Origin: Parapedobacter sp. SGR-10 | GTDB taxonomy: Bacteria > Bacteroidota > Bacteroidia > Sphingobacteriales > Sphingobacteriaceae | DNA length: 64,000 bases | Direction: 5' to 3' | Assembly (NCBI RefSeq): GCF_011030405.1 | Contig: NZ_JAAJTJ010000004.1 | Span: 1-64,000 of the forward strand | Part shown: positions 8,335 through 17,909 of the stretch, one piece after another | Layout of the letters: each line of letters starts with the position of its first letter | How positions within the stretch are numbered: the first letter of the stretch is position 1 | Program-made: the position numbers and the translations under genes | Notes under the pieces: generated by a model | Databases searched by the model: none | What the model was told of the DNA's origin: nothing | The model's input: only the letters and a program-made list of their open reading frames with translations

Positions 8335-9699
8335 ATGAAGCAATCAATGCGAATTAGATATATTTTATTTTCTTTCTTGGGGATTTTGCTTTCTATCTTC
8401 GGCAGTTGTAACAAAGAGCTAGGGATGTCTCTAGGTGGCTTGAATGAGGATATAGGTGTCATGAAGAATTCCCTGCCTGTGCAGGTATCGACCGTGCAGC
8501 TGGAATATCTGCCCTCAGCCAATACCGGTACTTTGTTGGTGGGTAAAGCTACGCGGGCCGAAATAGGCTCGACAACAGCTTCTTCCTATTTTAGGGTGGA
8601 GCTGATGGATTTCGCAAGCAATCTTCCCGAAGACGCTACGTTTGAGTCTGTCAATCTGTTGCTGACACCCAACGCGTCCCGGTATTACTACGGGGATACA
8701 ACCCAAAGTCAGACTTTCTATGTACACCGCGTGGTCGAGGATATCGAAACGCTGAATATCGCTCCGATCGTCGGCACGAACAATGTCCCTGTGTATGTGA
8801 CTGGGGCTACTATCTTTTCGGATCAGCAGTTTGATTACGAGGCGATGGCTTTAGGTTCGCTGACATTTGATCCTTGGGTCCAATCGATAGATACATTGAG
8901 TGTACAGTTGGATGATGCTTTCGGACAGGAAATCTTTGACAAGATCAGTACAGGGCATTGGGATGTATCGTCGAATACAAATTTTCAGCAGTATCTCAAA
9001 GGATTGACGATTGTTCCGGACGATGATAATACGGTTGTCCTAGGGCTGAATGATACAATATACCTGGACATCAACTACTCTTATATGGGGATTGATGGTG
9101 TTAGAAAGGTCGGTAAAAAGGTGATTACGACAGGCTCGAAGGCTTATCAGTACAATCATGTCAGTTATGACAGGTCGGGTACGGATTTTTCACCCTTGAC
9201 GCATGTCGACCGTGAGCTGCCGAGTACAGCGACCAACGGCGATGTTTTTATACAGGCCGGTACAGGAGTTGTCGCAAAATTGGAGTTTCCTTCGTTAAAA
9301 GAGTTCTTGAACGAACCGGATATAGCTGTCAATAAGATAGAGCTGGAGGTAGAGACGACAGGAGACAATTATGGAGGGTATCGGGATCCGAACGCGATGA
9401 TGCTCTTGATCGCCAATAAATATACAGGGGTGCCTATATCGTTTGTGCGTGCGCCTCGTGCGACGAGCATACAGACGGCTCCATTGGTCGCAGGTGATAC
9501 TTTTGGAAAAAACAACCGGTATACGTTCAATATGATCGACTATATCAAGACATTCGACGATGCCGTTTATGCGGAAACCTGCTTGTATCTGGCTGTTTCC
9601 TCGCCCGATATCTTTGGCACGGTCCATACGGCTATGTTGGCAAAGGAGGATAACGAACCAAAAATAAAATTAAACATTGTATATACTAAATTCAGATAA
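8335..9699 (+). CDS. DUF4270 family lipoprotein
   Basis: A 454-residue predicted lipoprotein with a signal peptide ending at the lipobox FGSC (Cys about residue 25). The early segment with SANTGTLLVGKATRAEIG and TASSYFRVEL matches the start of the DUF4270 family, a Bacteroidota-specific group of surface or periplasmic proteins of unknown function. The rest looks beta-rich with no catalytic motif. Its stop codon is 3 bp from the kelch lipoprotein start, so the two are very likely co-transcribed and may work together. Confidence 0.88.
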   Translation: MKQSMRIRYILFSFLGILLSIFGSCNKELGMSLGGLNEDIGVMKNSLPVQVSTVQLEYLPSANTGTLLVGKATRAEIGSTTASSYFRVELMDFASNLPEDATFESVNLLLTPNASRYYYGDTTQSQTFYVHRVVEDIETLNIAPIVGTNNVPVYVTGATIFSDQQFDYEAMALGSLTFDPWVQSIDTLSVQLDDAFGQEIFDKISTGHWDVSSNTNFQQYLKGLTIVPDDDNTVVLGLNDTIYLDINYSYMGIDGVRKVGKKVITTGSKAYQYNHVSYDRSGTDFSPLTHVDRELPSTATNGDVFIQAGTGVVAKLEFPSLKEFLNEPDIAVNKIELEVETTGDNYGGYRDPNAMMLLIANKYTGVPISFVRAPRATSIQTAPLVAGDTFGKNNRYTFNMIDYIKTFDDAVYAETCLYLAVSSPDIFGTVHTAMLAKEDNEPKIKLNIVYTKFR

Positions 9700-9702
9700 T
9701 TT

Positions 9703-10704
9703 ATGAACAAGAAAAATTGGCTATTTCTTTTTTTAGCCGGTGCATTTGCTTTGACATTCAATGCTTGTAAAAAAAGTGATGATACGGACTCTACGGTAGA
9801 TACCGGCCCTACAGAATGGACAAAATCGACTGTTTTTACAGGTGATCCGAGAGGAAATGCCGCCTATTTTCAGATTGGAAATACCGGGTATGTGGTCGGT
9901 GGTGCGTTGCGGACCAATGAGAGATTGGACGATGCATGGTCTTTCTCCAACGAACTATGGTCACCTATAGAAGATTTTCCGGGAGGAAAACGTGAAGGAG
10001 CGGTAGGATTTGCTATTGGCACTAAAGGTTATGTAGGATTGGGAAGAGATGGTGCTGTTGCTTTTGATGATTTTTACGAATACGATTCGGAGAGCGGTAC
10101 ATGGACAACTATTCCTATCCCATTTGACGGTGAGGCACGTTACGGTGCTGTGGCCTTTACGTTGGGTGGCTATGCGTATGTAGGCGCGGGTGCTACTGTA
10201 GCCGGAAAGGGACTTAGTGATTTTTATAAATTCGATCCTGCTACAAATGGATGGGAGAGGATAGAAGCAAAATTCACCAGCAAATTTGTCAATGGATTTG
10301 CTTTTGTGATCGGTAATAAAGCTTACGTAGGCGGTGGACTGGAAATCGGAAGCGGTCAGTATTCGGATGATTTCTTCTCTTTCGATGGGTCTAATTGGGT
10401 TAGGTTAAGCTCGCTTAATAGAGCAGACGACAGCTATACGTATGATGTGAGACGTCAAAACACGGCTGCTTTTGCAATAGGCAACTACGGCTATGTGGCC
10501 GGTGGTAACAGAGGAACTATATTGGGCAACGTTTGGAAGTACGATCCTTCATCGGATAGCTGGACAGACAAGCACCAGGCGTTCCAAGGCACTTACCGCG
10601 AAGGTGCTGTGGCCTTCTCCATCGGGGGCAAAGGCTATGTGGCTACAGGGCAGAGCTCTGCATCCAAATATGATGACAACTGGGTGTTTACACCGGTAAG
10701 ATAA
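9703..10704 (+). CDS. Kelch-repeat lipoprotein
   Basis: A 333-residue predicted lipoprotein (lipobox FNAC near residue 21) followed by about six kelch-type blades. Each blade has a hydrophobic GYVGGG/GYVGLG/AYVGAG strand and a later W-containing strand such as SGTWTTI or TNGWERI, so it should form a beta-propeller. Kelch propellers bind partner proteins or glycans, and no enzyme motif is seen. It is the second gene of the DUF4270 pair and is followed by a strong terminator. Confidence 0.88.
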   Translation: MNKKNWLFLFLAGAFALTFNACKKSDDTDSTVDTGPTEWTKSTVFTGDPRGNAAYFQIGNTGYVVGGALRTNERLDDAWSFSNELWSPIEDFPGGKREGAVGFAIGTKGYVGLGRDGAVAFDDFYEYDSESGTWTTIPIPFDGEARYGAVAFTLGGYAYVGAGATVAGKGLSDFYKFDPATNGWERIEAKFTSKFVNGFAFVIGNKAYVGGGLEIGSGQYSDDFFSFDGSNWVRLSSLNRADDSYTYDVRRQNTAAFAIGNYGYVAGGNRGTILGNVWKYDPSSDSWTDKHQAFQGTYREGAVAFSIGGKGYVATGQSSASKYDDNWVFTPVR

Positions 10705-10725
10705 TTTTTCTTGATATAGAAAGTG

Positions 10726-10762
10726 AAAGAGGCTGCTTTATAAAAAAGGCAGCCTCTTTTGG
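10726..10762 (+). terminator. Rho-independent terminator after the kelch gene
   Basis: AAAGAGGCTGC (10726-10736) pairs perfectly with GCAGCCTCTTT (10749-10759) across a 12-nt loop, followed by a short T run. It ends the DUF4270-kelch operon. Confidence 0.88.
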
Positions 10763-10778
10763 TTTAGGGAATAATTCC

Positions 10779-10786
10779 TATTTTTG
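10779..10786 (+). promoter_or_regulatory. Candidate -7 box (TATTTTTG)
   Basis: TATTTTTG fits TAnnTTTG and lies 13 nt before the ATG at 10800, just past the preceding terminator. Confidence 0.5.
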
Positions 10787-10799
10787 AAAGACAAAAGCC

Positions 10800-11666
10800 A
10801 TGAGGTTATTCTTGAAGTATATGTTGTCATTACATCTCGCTAAGCGGTATTTGTTTGTCGTCTGCTGTCCGGTTTTGTGGCTGGCATGCACCAACCCATC
10901 AAAGCATGTTGAGGTTGAGTTTGACCTGCCATTGTCGGGTGACTCTCGCATAGAGCTTTTGAATGCCAAGACAGGGAAGCCTTTGGCAACCGACACGATG
11001 ACAGATGGCAAGATGAAGCTTAGAATAGACAGCGTGTTTCCAATGGTATATCTGTTGAATATATCGTGGGACAGGGAACTGGTCAATCCAGCCGAGTTGC
11101 GGCTGATGCATAAGTATCAGGAGGAAGGTCTACCTGTGTACCAATTGCAGCATTTAATTTATCTGGCTCCCCGTGAGCAGTCCCATTATCTTGTACGGTT
11201 AAATATACCTGTATCGCAGCAGGAGATAGAACAAGCCTATCAAGATCAGGATCCAAGGGTACGGCTGGTGTTGGACAAAGCCAGCGGAAAGAACGTACGG
11301 CTGCAGGAAGATATGGAAACGCTATATTTTGAAGCCAAACGTGATTTTTTTCTTCAGAAAGATAGCTTATCCCAATTGATGTACAGCTATATCGACGCTT
11401 CAGACAATCAACGGGCTGCGGTGCTCCACCAACAAATAGCCACCTTATGGCAAAACAAGATGTTTCCGTGGCTGACCCAACAGCAGGATGTATTTGTATC
11501 TGCGCATCCGGACAGTCCGATCAGTGCATATGTGGTGTATAATAGGGTGTTTAATATGGAGGATTTTAAGACGTACAGGTATCTATATGATAAACTGACA
11601 CCATCAGCCAAAAATAACCATTTTGGTCAAGAGCTGATGTATTATGAGAAGAAATTGAAACAGTAG
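10800..11666 (+). CDS. DUF4369-like lipoprotein without a thioredoxin domain
   Basis: A 288-residue predicted lipoprotein (lipobox WLAC near residue 30). Residues about 35-120 resemble the beta-sandwich found at the N-terminus of Bacteroidota thiol-disulfide proteins (DUF4369), with the pattern SRIELLNAKTGKPLATDTMTDGKMKLRID. The rest is mostly helical. No CxxC thioredoxin domain follows, unlike the common arrangement, so a redox role is unlikely. The family assignment is tentative. The TAG stop codon lies inside a 28-nt palindrome. Confidence 0.7.
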   Translation: MRLFLKYMLSLHLAKRYLFVVCCPVLWLACTNPSKHVEVEFDLPLSGDSRIELLNAKTGKPLATDTMTDGKMKLRIDSVFPMVYLLNISWDRELVNPAELRLMHKYQEEGLPVYQLQHLIYLAPREQSHYLVRLNIPVSQQEIEQAYQDQDPRVRLVLDKASGKNVRLQEDMETLYFEAKRDFFLQKDSLSQLMYSYIDASDNQRAAVLHQQIATLWQNKMFPWLTQQQDVFVSAHPDSPISAYVVYNRVFNMEDFKTYRYLYDKLTPSAKNNHFGQELMYYEKKLKQ

Positions 11667-11690
11667 AGACGCAATGCATTGCGTCTCTAC
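11663..11690. repeat. 28-nt perfect GTAG palindrome, copy 1
   Basis: GTAGAGACGCAATG followed directly by its exact reverse complement. The TAG of the foot (11664-11666) is the stop codon of the upstream lipoprotein gene. It lies between convergent genes (asd stops at 11709). Identical copies are at 28822, 39843 and 54292. Confidence 0.95.
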
Positions 11691-11708
11691 GAGGTAGGTT
11701 TTATTTTG

Positions 11709-12698
11709 TTATATCAATCCTTTTTTGTGCAGCAGCTCGGCTACCTGTACGGCATTGGTTGCGGCACCTTTCCGGAGATTGTCGGCCACGATCCACAGGT
11801 TGACAGTGTTGGGTTGCGTCTCGTCTCTACGGATACGACCTACAAAGACCTCGTCTTTACCGTGTGCATCTTTAGGCATAGGATATTCCAGATTTGACGG
11901 ATTGTCTACGACGACGACGCCTTCTTGCTGACGTAGGGCCTCACGTAATTCGTCCAGATCAAAATCGTTTTCAAACTCGATATTTACAGACTCGGAGTGA
12001 CCTCCCATAACGGGGATGCGTACAGTTGTCGCAGTTACCTTGATTGAATCATCTTGCATGATCTTGTTGGTCTCCAGGATCATCTTCATTTCCTCTTTGG
12101 TGTATCCATTTTCCTGGAAAACATCGATTTGTGGAATGACGTTCAAATCGATCTGATATGGGTATGCTTTTTCGCCCTCTACGCCTGCACGTTCGTCGTT
12201 CAATTGTTGGACGGCTTTCACCCCGGTTCCCGTAACAGATTGGTAAGTCGAAACGACGACGCGTTTGATTTTATATTTATCGTGGAGCGGCTTCAATACT
12301 ACCACCATCTGGATAGTCGAACAATTCGGATTTGCAATGATCTTGTCTTCTGTCGTCAGGACATCACCATTGACTTCGGGTACGACCAGTTTTTTGGCCG
12401 GATCCATACGCCAGGCGGAAGAGTTGTCCACGACCGTGATCCCGGCTTCAGCAAATAAAGGGGCGTATTCGGTAGAAGTACCTCCACCAGCCGAAAATAA
12501 AGCTACATCCGGTTTCATAGCAATAGCTTCCGTTGGGGTAACAACCTTGAACTTCTTTCCCTTGAACTCGATTTCTTTTCCCTTGCTACGCTCCGATGCT
12601 ACGGGAATCAACTCGGTTACCGGAAAATTTCGTTCCGCCAATACGTTCAACATTTCTGACCCGACAAGGCCTGTCGCGCCTACTACTGCTACTTTCAT
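11709..12698 (-). CDS. asd: Aspartate-semialdehyde dehydrogenase
   Basis: This makes L-aspartate 4-semialdehyde from aspartyl phosphate with NADPH, the branch point to lysine/diaminopimelate, threonine and methionine. The 329-residue length is normal. The NADP-binding motif GATGLVG is at residues 7-13, the catalytic C126 is in NPNCST, and the later substrate segment is RIPVMGGHSESVNIE. It is transcribed alone. dapB, a later enzyme of the same pathway, is at 50278. Confidence 0.96.
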   Translation of the reverse strand: MKVAVVGATGLVGSEMLNVLAERNFPVTELIPVASERSKGKEIEFKGKKFKVVTPTEAIAMKPDVALFSAGGGTSTEYAPLFAEAGITVVDNSSAWRMDPAKKLVVPEVNGDVLTTEDKIIANPNCSTIQMVVVLKPLHDKYKIKRVVVSTYQSVTGTGVKAVQQLNDERAGVEGEKAYPYQIDLNVIPQIDVFQENGYTKEEMKMILETNKIMQDDSIKVTATTVRIPVMGGHSESVNIEFENDFDLDELREALRQQEGVVVVDNPSNLEYPMPKDAHGKDEVFVGRIRRDETQPNTVNLWIVADNLRKGAATNAVQVAELLHKKGLI

Positions 12699-12991
12699 TG
12701 TACTAGAATTTGTTTTAAAAATTTGTTTTTAAATATATGTTCATTTTAGAATTCCAAAATTAGTAATTTGTAAACAGATTATGCTATGATTTTTGAAAAA
12801 TTTTCAAAAAAACACTAAAATTTAATGTGGATACCCTCGATTTGCTTTCATTTTTTGCGATTTTATTAATGATAATGTATGGTTTCCCCTTTGTTGGTGT
12901 AGGAAGTTGTCTTTCACGAGCACACGCGGCACGTCTACGTACAGGAAGCAGGTGTGCACTGTTGTAGCATGATTAAGGATCAACTTTAAGT
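12699..12991. other. AT-rich intergenic region upstream of asd
   Basis: A 293-bp gap. It should hold the asd promoter, but no exact TAnnTTTG box was found on the minus strand near the start. A weak 6-bp dyad GCACAC/GTGTGC spans 12920-12957 in a locally GC-rich patch. No ORF or RNA gene was recognised. Confidence 0.5.
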
Positions 12992-14038
12992 TTAGGAGGC
13001 GAGCACTTCCACCAATCTTTCCAGGTCTTCTTGTTGATGTAGGGCCGATATTACAATCCTATTGAGCAAAGGACTGGTCGGAAGGGGATAGGGGAAGCTT
13101 GAAATCAATATATTTTGTTTGAGCAGATGTCTGTATACATGTGGATTTTCGGATGTGAATACCGGAAAACGGGAAATTCTATGCCATTGATCGGTAGGCA
13201 GGAAACTATCCAGGAAGGATATATTTGCTTGTAGTGCATTAAACTGGCTGTCGTAGATCTCCCTGCCTTGTAATAAGGCGTATATTGAAGCGGGTGACGC
13301 CGGAGATCCTCCCATGAAGATAGGATGGGTTTTGACCTGCTTGATAGTAGATGGATTTCCCAATACGATTCCGGCATCTGTACCGAGACCTTTGGCAAGG
13401 GAAGCCACGATGACCACATCTATGTTCTCTTGTGCAAAAGGTGTCGGATCGATGCTGATGGCATTTTTGTTGCAGATAGCTATGCCATGCGAATCGTCTA
13501 GTATAAGTGTTAACTTTTTGTCGGGATGGACAGTGCTGATCGGCGCAAAATCGTATGCTTTTGGGGTGAGGTTGTCCAGGGTATTGGATATAAGGACAAA
13601 ATCCGAGTCTGTCGATGTATTTATCTCTTGAATGGTCTGTTGTAGCCAATCTTCGTGGACGTTACCTGTTTGGGGTTTTCCGGATCGCCATAGTGCGGGA
13701 TGACTTTCGGGAGCATAATACACCTTCTTTCCTTCTGTCAGTGCGGACACAGCAGCCTGTGCCGCCAGATAGCCACTGGAGAATAGTGCAGAAGTTCCAA
13801 AGCCAAATCTAAGGGACAAGGCTTGCTCTGCTTCGTCGTAGATACCCAATTGTACATTGTTGCTGCGTGAAGTACCGTTGTTTAATCCGTAGCGATCAAT
13901 ACCTCCCTTGAAAAGGGCGATGTAGTCGGGGTGTGTCAGTAGGCCCAGATAAGCTGTACCGCCAAAGAACAGAAATTGCTGCTCGTCGATGGATAGCGTC
14001 CTGCCTGTGGGTTGATGTAGTTGCTGAAAGGTACGCAT
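12992..14038 (-). CDS. PLP-dependent aminotransferase-fold enzyme (alpha-oxoamine synthase-like)
   Basis: A fold-type I PLP enzyme of 348 residues related to the BioF/KBL (alpha-oxoamine synthase) group. DDSHG at residues 181-185 is the cofactor aspartate motif, and the likely Schiff-base lysine is K216 in SLAKGLG. A glycine-rich loop (YGLNNGTSRSN) precedes it. It is about 40-50 residues shorter than typical AOS enzymes and has SLAKGLG in place of the usual SKA motif, so the exact reaction is uncertain. It stands between asd and the outer-membrane protein operon with no pathway partner nearby. Confidence 0.75.
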   Translation of the reverse strand: MRTFQQLHQPTGRTLSIDEQQFLFFGGTAYLGLLTHPDYIALFKGGIDRYGLNNGTSRSNNVQLGIYDEAEQALSLRFGFGTSALFSSGYLAAQAAVSALTEGKKVYYAPESHPALWRSGKPQTGNVHEDWLQQTIQEINTSTDSDFVLISNTLDNLTPKAYDFAPISTVHPDKKLTLILDDSHGIAICNKNAISIDPTPFAQENIDVVIVASLAKGLGTDAGIVLGNPSTIKQVKTHPIFMGGSPASPASIYALLQGREIYDSQFNALQANISFLDSFLPTDQWHRISRFPVFTSENPHVYRHLLKQNILISSFPYPLPTSPLLNRIVISALHQQEDLERLVEVLAS

Positions 14039-14084
14039 AGAACTGTTTAGGTCGTCTGTGCAAATCTAGCAATTTTCTTTATAA

Positions 14085-14117
14085 AGACTTCCGAAGTTCT
14101 AAAAACTTCGGAAGTCT
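14085..14117 (-). terminator. Hairpin terminator, CTTCCGAAG family
   Basis: AGACTTCCGAAGTT (14085-14098) pairs perfectly with AACTTCGGAAGTCT (14104-14117) around a 5-nt loop. It lies 9 bp past the end of the outer-membrane protein gene. Other members of the family are at 6775, 58471 and 63469. Confidence 0.82.
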
Positions 14118-14125
14118 CCCTATGC

Positions 14126-16942
14126 TTACATCCTCGGTGGACGCATACCTCCCGGAAACCTTCTTTCTTGCTGCGGTGCCATACCCGAAAACTTCTGCAA
14201 TCTAAAGGTAAATGTCAGCATAAAATACCGTGCGAGTCTATTGGTACGGCTGTCTGTCAAGACTTCGCCTACTGTACGGTTGATATTGACCTGTTCGTTG
14301 AGCAAATCAAATCCCTGTAAACGTAATGTACCGCGCTGGCCTTTTAGGAACCGTTGCTCGATATAGGTGTTGATAATGAATGGATTGACATTATCCGAAT
14401 ACCCTTTGTTGAACGATTTGGAAAGGTCAGCACCGAAGATTGTTGTCGGCGTAATATTGACTGAACCAATAAAGGACGGTGCAATAGATGTCACGTTGGG
14501 GGACTCAAACTGTGATAGAGAGGAGTTTGTAATATTGTACGTGTACCTTACCCCCGGATTCAGCTCCAGGTTTTCCGATGGGTTGTAGCGGAAAAACAGG
14601 TTTTGGAATATAATTGTATTCTTTGTCACATTCTTTTCATAGTCGTCTAAAGGTGTAGTTGCTTCTGTCGCCAGATAGGAAATGTTCTTGTTATGGTTTA
14701 CACCTCCCATATACATGATATTGTAGGTCTTGTCTTTAAAGGAACGGCCAAGATGATAGAAAGATCCTAAGCTGTATACCGGATCAGACTCGTTGCGATA
14801 ACCTATTTCCTGCAAGAGACCTTCTCCGTCAACGGTATAGCGCTTGTTGAGAGATACGATCTTGTCCTGTGTCAGCTCGGCCCGGAGCATGGCAAAGAAA
14901 GTTTTTCCTTTTTGGAAATCTCCCGACCGGAAACGCATACGCATCTGGTGGCTGAATTCGGGATCCAGATCCGCATTACCGATGGTGGTCAATGTACGGT
15001 TGGTCGATACTTCGAAGGGAAGGATCTGGGATACCGAGGGTTCATTGGAGCTGCCGGAATAGTTGAATGTCAGATTGGACTGTCTCGAAAACTTGTACTC
15101 AAACCGTGCAATGGGAATAAAGTTGAAATTCTTCCGGTCGATCAGTTCACGCTGTGGACCATTATAGGCATCCCCTTGGAGTAAGGAAGGCTGTACCGAT
15201 GCACCCAATGAATATTTGACCTTATCGTTTTCGTACATGTAGCTCGCGCCCACACGGTGGGTCGTAAACTGGTAATCGTAACGGTAGTCGTAATTGAGCT
15301 TCGGAGAACTTATATCGTTATCGTCCTGATCGGTGGCTTTCTGGTTCTGGTTATCCTTGTTGTCGTAATCATTGACGCTGTAATCGTAGGAAAATTCCAG
15401 ACGGCTTTTGTCTGTGAGCGGTTCGGTATAGGATACGGAAGCTCCCGCATTCCAGCTTTTGTTTTGTGCTTCACGAATAGCCTCTTCATGTATGGTACTG
15501 AGCAAGACGCCTTGATTGTTGGGGTCATAGATTTTTTGGTCAAGGATCTGTGTGTACTCGTTTTCTGTGACGGCATTGTCGTAGTTGAAATTGAAGAATA
15601 GGTTTCTTCCCTTGTCATTGAGCCTACGGTTATACAGACCGCTAAAGTTATAGCGCGGTGATGTCATGTCCGTTAGCGTGGTCTGGTCCTGTATGTTGTC
15701 CAAGATAGATTTTTGGGTAAAGGTAGATAAAGACCAATTGTCTGCACTGTTGTCATTAAAACCGAACTGTGGTGTCAGCTTGATATAGTCTTTGTCCGAG
15801 ATGTTCCATTCCAGGTTTCCTTCAAATCGGTGATTGGCCCGGATACTGTTGTTGTCCTCCTCGGATTCTTTATCCAATGCCTGTCCAATATATTCTGTGA
15901 AGCTATTACTGATCGTATTGTTGTCATCCCGGCCATAAGAATAACTTCCGTATGCTTTGAGTTTTTCGGTAAAATCGTGACGGATATTGACACCTATCGA
16001 ACCTGTATTGGTAATACCGTCGGCCCCTCCGCCAAACATACCCCCACCTACACGGCCACCTCCGCCTCTACGCCTGCGCGAGCCACCGCCCATCGTTTGA
16101 AAATCGAACAACTGGGCATTCATATTGTTCAAGTTGCCCAAGACAGATACCTGGGTGGAGTTGTTCAGCCCCATCCACATACCCGTGGCTTGATAGCGTT
16201 CTTCTGTTCCCCCTCCGACACGCAAAGTGGTCATGTAACCCTTATTGTATTTCGGGTCTATGACGATGTTCAAGACCTTTTCTGAATCCCCCGATTTATT
16301 GCCGGTCAGATTGGCCATATCACCATAGTCATCCACGATCTGCATCTTTTCGATGATGTTTGCCGGTAGGTTTTGGGTGGCAGTCTTCACGTCGCCTCCA
16401 AAGAAATCCTTTCCGTTGATGCGTACGCGCGTGACCGATTCGCCCTGTGCGGTCACATTGCCATCTTTGTCCACTTCTACCCCTTGCAATTTTTTCAAGG
16501 CGTCCTCTGCCAATGCGCCTTCGCGCAGTTTGAGGTCTCTGGTGGAGTATTCTACGGTATCGCCTTTGACCTGTACGGTCACGACGCCCTCAATGACGAC
16601 TTCTTCCAGCATATTGGGTATACCTACAAGGACAAAGGAAGGTATCATCATCTTAGCCTCACCCGTAGGGTAGGTAAATTCCCGTTCGTAAGGTTCGAAA
16701 CCGATGCTGTTGACCCTAATTTTAAAGCGATCAGCTTTTACGTCATTAAATGTATAGAAACCCCCTACCGAAGAACTTGTGACCATGCTGTCCCGGTCTG
16801 AAACCAACTGTACGGAAGCTCCTGCAATCACGCGTGAAGCCGAATCGCGCAACATTCCCTGCACGACTCTTCCGGATTGGGCCTGGGCCCATAGGCTGCT
16901 CATGGCAAATACAACTAGTAAAATGATTTGATTATATCTCAT
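14126..16942 (-). CDS. TonB-receptor-like outer-membrane beta-barrel protein
   Basis: A 938-residue protein with a signal peptide ending near WAQAQ. A CarboxypepD_reg-like domain spans about residues 25-105, a plug-like domain about 120-230 (GVEVDKDGNVTAQGESVTRV), and the rest is a beta-barrel ending in FRLQKF plus a short proline/arginine tail. Residues 284-309 form an unusual Gly/Arg-rich tract. Its partner is the CBM9-like secreted protein 18 bp upstream, so they probably form one operon. It is a paralogue of 2667-5432. The substrate is unknown. Confidence 0.87.
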   Translation of the reverse strand: MRYNQIILLVVFAMSSLWAQAQSGRVVQGMLRDSASRVIAGASVQLVSDRDSMVTSSSVGGFYTFNDVKADRFKIRVNSIGFEPYEREFTYPTGEAKMMIPSFVLVGIPNMLEEVVIEGVVTVQVKGDTVEYSTRDLKLREGALAEDALKKLQGVEVDKDGNVTAQGESVTRVRINGKDFFGGDVKTATQNLPANIIEKMQIVDDYGDMANLTGNKSGDSEKVLNIVIDPKYNKGYMTTLRVGGGTEERYQATGMWMGLNNSTQVSVLGNLNNMNAQLFDFQTMGGGSRRRRGGGGRVGGGMFGGGADGITNTGSIGVNIRHDFTEKLKAYGSYSYGRDDNNTISNSFTEYIGQALDKESEEDNNSIRANHRFEGNLEWNISDKDYIKLTPQFGFNDNSADNWSLSTFTQKSILDNIQDQTTLTDMTSPRYNFSGLYNRRLNDKGRNLFFNFNYDNAVTENEYTQILDQKIYDPNNQGVLLSTIHEEAIREAQNKSWNAGASVSYTEPLTDKSRLEFSYDYSVNDYDNKDNQNQKATDQDDNDISSPKLNYDYRYDYQFTTHRVGASYMYENDKVKYSLGASVQPSLLQGDAYNGPQRELIDRKNFNFIPIARFEYKFSRQSNLTFNYSGSSNEPSVSQILPFEVSTNRTLTTIGNADLDPEFSHQMRMRFRSGDFQKGKTFFAMLRAELTQDKIVSLNKRYTVDGEGLLQEIGYRNESDPVYSLGSFYHLGRSFKDKTYNIMYMGGVNHNKNISYLATEATTPLDDYEKNVTKNTIIFQNLFFRYNPSENLELNPGVRYTYNITNSSLSQFESPNVTSIAPSFIGSVNITPTTIFGADLSKSFNKGYSDNVNPFIINTYIEQRFLKGQRGTLRLQGFDLLNEQVNINRTVGEVLTDSRTNRLARYFMLTFTFRLQKFSGMAPQQERRFPGGMRPPRM

Positions 16943-16960
16943 GTTCTCTCTCTTTCTTTT

Positions 16961-17707
16961 TTATTTTATCGAGCCCGTTACCCAGATTTCGGTTTTTTCG
17001 GAATATGGATCTTTCAATGTGGGTTGTGTGGGTCTATATATGCCGTACATGCCCATCGTGTTATTGGAAGGCCTGTCCCGCGCTATTTTTTGCATCAGCA
17101 TATATTGCGTAATCACAGCTACCTGCACGGCTATACTGTCGGATTTGAAATGGATGAGGTCCAAGGGGATGGACGCCTCATACAACAATACATTGCTGCT
17201 GTCCAACTTGGCGACGGCCTTGATGCCGTAATCGTTTTGAAAAGATAGTAACCCATCTCTGACCTTGGTAAAGCCTTTGACCAGATAGCCCCTACTCGCT
17301 TGTAGTATATCCTGTTTGATATTGCTTTTGTCCCGGTCCTCGTCATTGCGCAAAGCCCGTATGCTTTCCTTATCGGCCACAGGAAACAACAGCTGGGCAC
17401 CATCTTTTTTCTTGGTATTGTAGCTTAGATTCAATAGGATACCTCTCATGATGGCTTCATTTTGCAAGGCCGGATCTTTGACGACTACAGCGGCATAGAG
17501 GTGGTCTCCTTCGAGTGCTAGGGCACATTGCCATAATTCGCTGTCCTTTTGATAGAAGTGGCCTTTCCATTCGTCAAGATTGCCATCTATTTCGATATGG
17601 GGAATAGACAAAAAGCTGTACTCCTCCGTCTTTGTCTTCTTCTGAGAAAAAGATAAAAGAGGGAGTATCATGCTCCATATCAACCAACAATATTTATTTT
17701 TTACCAT
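16961..17707 (-). CDS. Secreted CBM9/DOMON-like protein
   Basis: A 248-residue exported protein with a signal peptide ending near LLSFSQ. The phrase IPHIEIDGNLDEWKG at about residues 34-48 is characteristic of carbohydrate-binding module 9-like domains, which often open with 'IDG..DEW'. A second strand region (LYAAVVVKD) fits the same fold. No catalytic residues are visible. It precedes the outer-membrane protein by 18 bp in the same direction, so it may feed ligand to that protein or regulate it. Function not established. Confidence 0.7.
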   Translation of the reverse strand: MVKNKYCWLIWSMILPLLSFSQKKTKTEEYSFLSIPHIEIDGNLDEWKGHFYQKDSELWQCALALEGDHLYAAVVVKDPALQNEAIMRGILLNLSYNTKKKDGAQLLFPVADKESIRALRNDEDRDKSNIKQDILQASRGYLVKGFTKVRDGLLSFQNDYGIKAVAKLDSSNVLLYEASIPLDLIHFKSDSIAVQVAVITQYMLMQKIARDRPSNNTMGMYGIYRPTQPTLKDPYSEKTEIWVTGSIK

Positions 17708-17909
17708 ACAAATCTGCTGTTGCCTGTGCTCTTTCGTTTCTTGGTTCTTTATTCTTTATCCCTTGTTGTTTCTACCAACAATAGCTATTTTTACACAAAA
17801 GTTTTGCCGACTTTTGTATTTGTCCCTCAATATACAATACAAAAAAAAGAAATAGTAATGTAAATAAATGTAAACAAGGGAACATCACAGATAAGTTACA
17901 TATATTATA

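Noticed and set aside
12920-12957. GCACAC/GTGTGC dyad upstream of asd as a terminator or operator
   Set aside because: Only 6 bp of pairing over a 26-nt loop, no T run and no consensus promoter overlap.
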